This document shows, piece after piece, positions 59,641 through 64,000 of a DNA stretch of 64,000 bases. Every line of letters starts with the position of its first letter. Position 1 is the stretch's first letter. A program made the translations under genes and the position numbers. The notes beneath the pieces were generated by a model. It made no database searches. It had not been told where the DNA came from and saw nothing but the letters and a program-made list of their open reading frames with translations. Location: NCBI RefSeq assembly GCF_030272615.1, contig NC_081407.1:150533744-150597743 (forward strand), read 5' to 3'. Origin of the DNA: Cryptomeria japonica (taxonomy: Eukaryota > Streptophyta > Pinopsida > Cupressales > Cupressaceae).

Positions 59641-60270
59641 TTTATACCTATTCTAACCTAAACCTACTAATGACAGAGACAACCAGACAATGACAATGAC
59701 GAGGAATGCACGACGAAGACGAAACAACAACCAACAAGAGGACGCACACGCAAAAGCATGCAATGACATGAAAACCAAAGCACACTGGGACAACTAAAGA
59801 TGAGCAATGAACAAACAACAACGTGGGACCCCGAGGCACACAAACGGCTTCGGGGTTCCGGGATCTCGAGGTTCCGGAGGTTAAAAGGAGAACGACCTCG
59901 AAACTTCGGAGTTTTGGAACTTCGAAGACAGAACAAACAAAACGAAGAGAGAACTCAGGATTTCGGAATTCTGGGATCCCGGGGCTCCAAGAAGCAAACC
60001 CAGGACTTTGAGACTTCGAGGTTCTAGAGTTTTGAAATCAAATAGAAACCAACATAGGGACACTTCAAGATTTTAGGATTCCAGAGTTCTGAAGTTCCAA
60101 ACCAAAAAACAATGAAGATTTCAAGGTTTTAGAATCCCAAAACTCCGAAGTCAAATAGAGCAAAAGAAACAAAAAGAACGAAACACACTTCGAGATCCTG
60201 GGAACCCAGGGTTCCGAAGTGCGAACGAAATAAAAATAAGAACAAAACAAAGCAAAGCAAAAAGTCCTAG
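59641..60270. repeat. Degenerate subrepeat array, right
   Basis: From about 59830: GGCTTCGGGGTTCCGGGATC, CTCGAGGTTCCGGAGG, AACTTCGGAGTTTTGGAACT and GGGATCCCGGGGCTCCAAG. These are the same wording as the left array. This arrangement of related arrays at both ends of an AT-rich core resembles the subterminal repeats of a non-autonomous DNA transposon. Confidence 0.6.
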
Positions 60271-60290
60271 CTCGAGAAGCAAAACGTTGG

Positions 60291-60990
60291 GGTGCATTAT
60301 GCAAGGCATAGTAGGATTGTACTAGACCACATTGCCCAAGCAATGGGAGTTCTTTCGAGATATATGTCTAATCCTATTAGAGTTCATTGGGATGTAGTCA
60401 AAAGAGTCTTCAAATATTTGAAGGGTACCTTAAAGTATTCCTTGTGTTATCATGATAATTTGGCTAGGGACATGATTTCCCTTGATATTCATGGTTATGT
60501 GGATTTAGATTGGGCAGGTGATATTGATAGCAGAAGATCCAACAGTGCTTATGTGTTTACTTTATATGCTGGTGTAATTTGTTGGATGAGTAAGCGACAA
60601 GTTGTGTTTTCTTTGTCCACTATAGAATCGAAGTATATGATAGCTACCCATGCTTGTAAATAAGCCATTTGTCTTAAGAGACTATGTTCATATATTGGAA
60701 TAAACAAGGTGTAGTGACAATTTATTGTGACAGTCAAAGTGTGATTTGCCTAGCTAAGAACCCGACATTTTATGCCCAAACCAAGCACATTGATGTTTGG
60801 TATCATTTTTGTCAGAGATATGGTCGAAGATGGCTGGGTGAAGTTGGTTAAGATAGACTTTGTTGAATATTACAAATTATTTTACTAAGGTTGTGAGCAT
60901 AGAGAAGTTCAGATGGTGTTTAGAGTCTATGGGCCTCATGGCCCCTGGCAATTTTAATTTATCGTGTAGATACTCCCTTTGCTCTTGCAA
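60291..60990 (+). pseudogene. Copia B RNase H
   Basis: It resumes with IAQAMGVLSRYMSNPIRVHW, then VKRVFKYLKGTLKYSLCYH and HGYVDLDWAGDIDSRRS. ICWMSKRQVVFSLSTIESKYM and ATHACK (to 60660) follow. Then a stop and frameshifted pieces: LKRLCSYIG, a QTKHIDVWYHF-like segment (about 60777-60810), and VVSIEKFRWCLESMGLM (about 60890-60940). These are in family order. The first 123 codons are fully open. Confidence 0.85.
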
Positions 60991-61000
60991 GGTGTTCGAC

Positions 61001-61011
61001 AAGTGGGAGAA
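61001..61011 (+). promoter_or_regulatory. Polypurine tract of Copia B
   Basis: AAGTGGGAGAA directly before TGTTGGG. The same sequence precedes the LTR of Copia C at 7663-7673. Confidence 0.8.
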
Positions 61012-61540
61012 TGTTGGGAAAATGGTGTCTCAACCTTGCATTTACATGAGGTTACTATTTATAGTAAGTTTTTGTTTGAACACAAAATGGTGCAAAATTC
61101 TCCCCAAATCTTCAAATTGGCTAGATAAGCATGCCAATAAATTTTCGTCGCAAGATCATAGCTAGTTTTTAAGATATTAAAGTTTTCATTTTTTGAGGGT
61201 GCAATGAAAGGTTTAAAATTAATTTTGAGGACTTTATACAAAAGTAGGCATAACTGGCATAGAAGGTTACAATGTGATAGAGCAATTTGCGAGCTTTTTG
61301 AAGCATCAAACGGTTTGTCAATTGGACACCCGGTTTACAAGTTATGGGCTCCGGATGTTTGGACTCCTGAAATAAGAAATATAAAATGCATCGGACACAT
61401 AAATGAGTTGTAAAAGGGAGGGACACACTTTTATGTGTGTTATAACACATCATAGGGAATCTAGAATGGAGATAAGGTCGATTCTACTTTATTGGGTGGT
61501 TTTAGCCCATAGTTTTGTAATACTGTTTGACGGTTTCTTG
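61012..61540 (+). mobile_element. 3' LTR of Copia B, interrupted after 529 bp
   Basis: It aligns with 49125-49660 up to CGGTTTCTTG, then the 5' LTR continues TATTGTATC while this one switches to CACTAACACA. The remaining 360 or so bases are expected beyond the inserted element. Confidence 0.85.
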
Positions 61541-61990
61541 CACTAACACATTTGGATACATTTTTCGACGAAATATCATCGGAATTCTGATGGTTTTGTG
61601 TCATAGGTTCGACGAAATGGTGGCGAGTTTTTCATCACTGAAATTTTGTCAGAGCATCCGACGTAGGATATTTTGTCGAATAACCGATGAACATTTCGTC
61701 AGAAACCAATTTCACCTCGAATGGAATCATGCAATAATTTTCGTCGGAACTCTGACGGAAACCATGGTAGTTTTCTGTTGCACGTATAGCATTCCTGTCG
61801 AAACCATGTTGCACATGCGACGAATTTTGACAACATCGATCGTCGAAATTCCAACAAACTGCCACTATGCTCCGACGAGAATGTTGTGCCTTTGATGAAA
61901 AAATTTGGCGGAAGTTCAGCAGTCTCGTCTGGGCCATTTTGGGGGCGTTCATTGAAATTTCAATGAAAAGTTAATAAAAAAAAATATCAG
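61541..61990 (+). mobile_element. CACTA-type DNA transposon terminus
   Basis: It starts with CACTAACACATTTGG exactly at the LTR break. The next 400 bp is packed with CGACGAAA, TCGTCGGAA, GACGAAATG and TCGTCAGAA words in both orientations. CACTA elements have termini starting CACTA and subterminal arrays of just this CGACGGAA/TTCCGTCG kind. The other end (…TAGTG and the 3-bp duplication) was not found in the window. Confidence 0.65.
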
Positions 61991-61991
61991 T

Positions 61992-61993
<2 letters not shown>

Positions 61994-62066
<73 letters not shown>

Positions 62067-62300
62067 TCTCTCTCTCTATCTCTATCTCTCCCTCTCTTTG
62101 TCTCTTTCTCTCAGGTGTCTCTATCCCATTCTCTCCCTCTCTCTCTCTCTTGCCCTCTATCTCTATCTCTCCCTCTCTTTGCCTCTTTCTTTCTCTCAGG
62201 TGTCTCTATCCCATTCTATCCATTCTCTCCCTCCCACTCTCTATCTCTTTGTCCCCTTCTCCCTGTCAGCCTCTATCTCTATCTCTCCCTTTCTTTACAA
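61994..62300. repeat. (CT)n microsatellite and degenerate extension
   Basis: Nearly pure CT from 61994 to about 62079, then CTCTCC/TCTCTATCTC variants to about 62295. ORFs at 62098-62453 (Ser/Leu-rich) come from the repeat. Confidence 0.95.
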
Positions 62301-62827
62301 GGTTTAGAGTTAGGTTTGGGGATTGATAGTTCACTACAAACTCTCTATGTCCATATTATTTGCATTACATATCAGTACAAACTTAAACTTAACTTTGGAA
62401 AATTTTACTTGGCCAATAGATGGTTAAGTTACTGTAATTTGGTTGGGTTATAAAAGGTTGTCGAAACTTAAACTTAACTTTGGAAAACGTCAGTGCTATG
62501 AGGTTTTTATTATCAAATAGAGATAAGGGTTTTTGAGTGTCAAGAGGTGATAGAAGATAGGGCGAAAGAAATTACAAGAATATGGTCAAAAAACCCTTGA
62601 GTTCAATCACTCACCAAGAAGTGATAGTAATGAGAGGTTTTAGATTAGAGAGACACTGTCAAAGGAAGGCTTGGAGCAACCAAATTACTGTTATGTAATT
62701 TTGGGTAATGTTTTAATTGCAAAATTATTAGTTCAATGATTGCAAGTTTTGTGTAGTAGATGCTCTAAAATCTTGAAATGTAAAATTTTTGATTGTTTAT
62801 GGGAAGCCTTAGATATGAGGGGAGTGG
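62301..62827. other. Unassigned sequence, ending in a purine-rich tract
   Basis: No gene seen. The last bases (about 62814-62827, TATGAGGGGAGTGG) resemble a polypurine tract before the TG at 62828. AAACTTAAACTTAACTTTGG recurs at about 62381 and 62465. Confidence 0.45.
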
Positions 62828-64000
62828 TGTCGTAAATTGTACACCCTTGCTAGGGTGGTACAATTTCACACTTAGGTTAACACCTGCGTTAGTGTGTCTT
62901 GCATCTTGCATTTCTAATTTACCTTGAATCATTTAATTAATTAATTTAATTAAATCTAAAGTCATATTTCATCACTTCACACATTATAAAATTGGGCCCT
63001 TTACCCTAAGTGTGCCCCTTTTTATTTTATTCCTCCAATAAATCATTTAATCATAAACCTTAATTATGTCCTATTTCGACCTTTAAGGCTCGATTTTGCA
63101 TATCAAAACACCTCTAAATCAACAGTAACTTTGAGATTCACTCTAATATCATCATATCTAACGGCCCTGAAAATTTGGTGAAAAGTTGGTCGAACCGTGG
63201 CGCGAGTGCACATGGTCCTCGACTTTTTTCTCAAAATCTCGGAGCACAATTCTATGATATTATAATGCTTAACCCCAAAACATTGGTGGGAAATTCAATT
63301 CCTAGGTCATCCTAAAGGCAGAATCAAGTTGAAATTAAGATCTAGGGTTTCATACATAAGAGCTCTCTTTCTTCATTTGAAGGCAATTAAGATCTATTGA
63401 ATCAAATCGAGGAAAAAGCTATTGGAGCAAGCATAAGGAGCCTTCTATGTAGTGAAAGAGAAGCCTATATAGATTCTTCAACAACATTCAACGACATTTC
63501 ATCAAGCATTCATCATCAATTAGGAGCCTTGAAGACATTGAAGAGTAATAGGAGATCTAGTGGCAATATCTCTCCCTTCAGGATTGGTATGATTTCATGT
63601 TATTTTCATGTCTTTGTATGAGCTTTTTTACATCAACTTGCATATTTAAATTCATTCTTTAGATCACTTTGTATCATTGATTTAGAGCATTTACTTTGTC
63701 AATTACAAGCATTTAGGGTTTACTCTTTAGGGTTGCTCTAAATTGTTTGCATTAACTTTAGGATCTTGAATACACACAAGGTTCTAGCACACACATTTTC
63801 AATACATTATTGGCTATTTGTGGAGGTGAAAATAACCAACACAAGTGTTTGACTGAGGTAAAACCCTATATAGCCACCCAAACCTTCGCTTTTCAGTAGC
63901 AGGTGCAGGAACAGGTACCCATAGGTAGTTTTGGATCAAGAAAAGCCATCAACACCACCCAAAAGTCTCAAACGTGCTGAAAATTGTCAAGGATAGGGGC
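62828..64000 (+). mobile_element. Probable Ty3-type LTR, running off the window
   Basis: It begins TGTCGTAAATTGTACACCC after a purine tract. It shows the same overall layout as the other Ty3 LTRs here: early TTAATTAATTTAATTAAATC, a middle with TAAACCTTAATT, and CATAAGAGCTCTCTTTCTTC (about 63355) as the likely transcription start region. The end is not reached, and the 74-codon ORF at 63397-63621 is not supported. Confidence 0.5.

Larger units (their letters stand above)
55801..60290. mobile_element. 4.5-kb insertion in Copia B, type unresolved
   Basis: It separates the reverse transcriptase from RNase H. The left part (to about 58100) is AT-rich with no recognisable protein. Small ORFs at 56447-57247 are not supported. 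The right part has two arrays of degenerate subrepeats around an AT-rich core, described separately. No LTR pair or target duplication was identified, and it may be more than one insertion. Confidence 0.5.
49125..61540 (+). mobile_element. Copia element B with nested insertions
   Basis: The 5' LTR (49125-50021), primer site, gag-pol fragments in Copia order (gag, protease, integrase, reverse transcriptase, RNase H), polypurine tract and a partial 3' LTR (61012-61540) are all on the plus strand. Three insertions interrupt it: a short LTR element (51816-54163), a 4.5-kb segment (about 55800-60290) and a CACTA-type end at 61541. It sits in an older chromovirus integrase. LTR divergence by eye is about 11 %. 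The right border is outside or beyond the CACTA insert. Confidence 0.85.

Noticed and set aside
62331-62338. CACTACAA as a second CACTA terminus
   Set aside because: There are no subterminal repeats beside it and no break in another element. Eight bases can occur by chance.
62098-62453. Leu/Ser-rich ORFs that look like membrane proteins
   Set aside because: They come from the CT microsatellite.
62889-62897. GTTAGTG as the right end of the CACTA element at 61541
   Set aside because: Only seven bases match the inverted terminus, the following three bases do not match the three before 61541, and the Copia LTR does not resume.
1-64000. CRISPR arrays, operons, ribosome-binding sites, prophage
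   Set aside because: The content is plant nuclear retrotransposon DNA. The short tandem repeats have no spacer structure.

Overview
This window is nuclear DNA from a seed plant with a large, repeat-dense genome. A conifer or other gymnosperm is the most likely source: AT-rich spacers, old nested LTR retrotransposons, several Ty3 LTRs with a shared layout, and no recognisable single-copy host gene. The species cannot be fixed from the sequence. No tRNA, rRNA or CRISPR was seen. Nearly everything with coding character is decayed transposon sequence.

Layout. 1-2995: 3' part of a degenerate Copia element (A) with its 3' LTR. 3000-6220: minus-strand element with an LTR-like segment and a broken accessory ORF of unknown function. 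6785-8420: RNase H end and 3' LTR of a second decayed Copia element (C). 9698-45238: the centrepiece, one Ty3/gypsy element of the Tat type, 35.5 kb long, bounded by TG...CA LTRs and a perfect 5-bp target duplication (AGTAC). It keeps its primer site, polypurine tract, leader with three related 21-bp minisatellites, the last part of pol (38.57-38.87 kb) and an antisense plant-mobile-domain (PMD) ORF. Most of gag-pol is missing. In its place lies a large cargo: a hAT-type transposase gene and, convergent to it, a gene of unknown function encoding a 435-residue N-terminal region, a G-patch-like motif and a long coiled coil. Part of this was tandemly duplicated (13975-21955 and 21956-31323). Copy 2 later received a solo LTR.

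45.2-49.1 kb: flanking DNA, a long TATG microsatellite, and a chromovirus (Ty3) integrase/chromodomain remnant on the minus strand holding a SINE-like tRNA-derived repeat. From 49125: Copia element B, inserted in that integrase and itself interrupted by a short non-autonomous LTR element (51.8-54.2 kb), by a 4.5-kb insertion (55.8-60.3 kb), and by a CACTA-type terminus in its 3' LTR (61541). 62.8-64.0 kb: the start of another LTR.

Relative dating by eye: Copia B LTRs differ by roughly 11 %, the 35.5-kb element's LTRs by about 4.5 %, the tandem cargo copies by about 5 %, and the short LTR element by about 4.6 %. The similar age of the tandem duplication and the surrounding Ty3 insertion is the most interesting point. 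The hAT/G-patch cargo may already have been inside the retrotransposon when it integrated. Many of the stop codons look like C-to-T decay of CAG or CAA codons, as expected of methylated, silenced elements.
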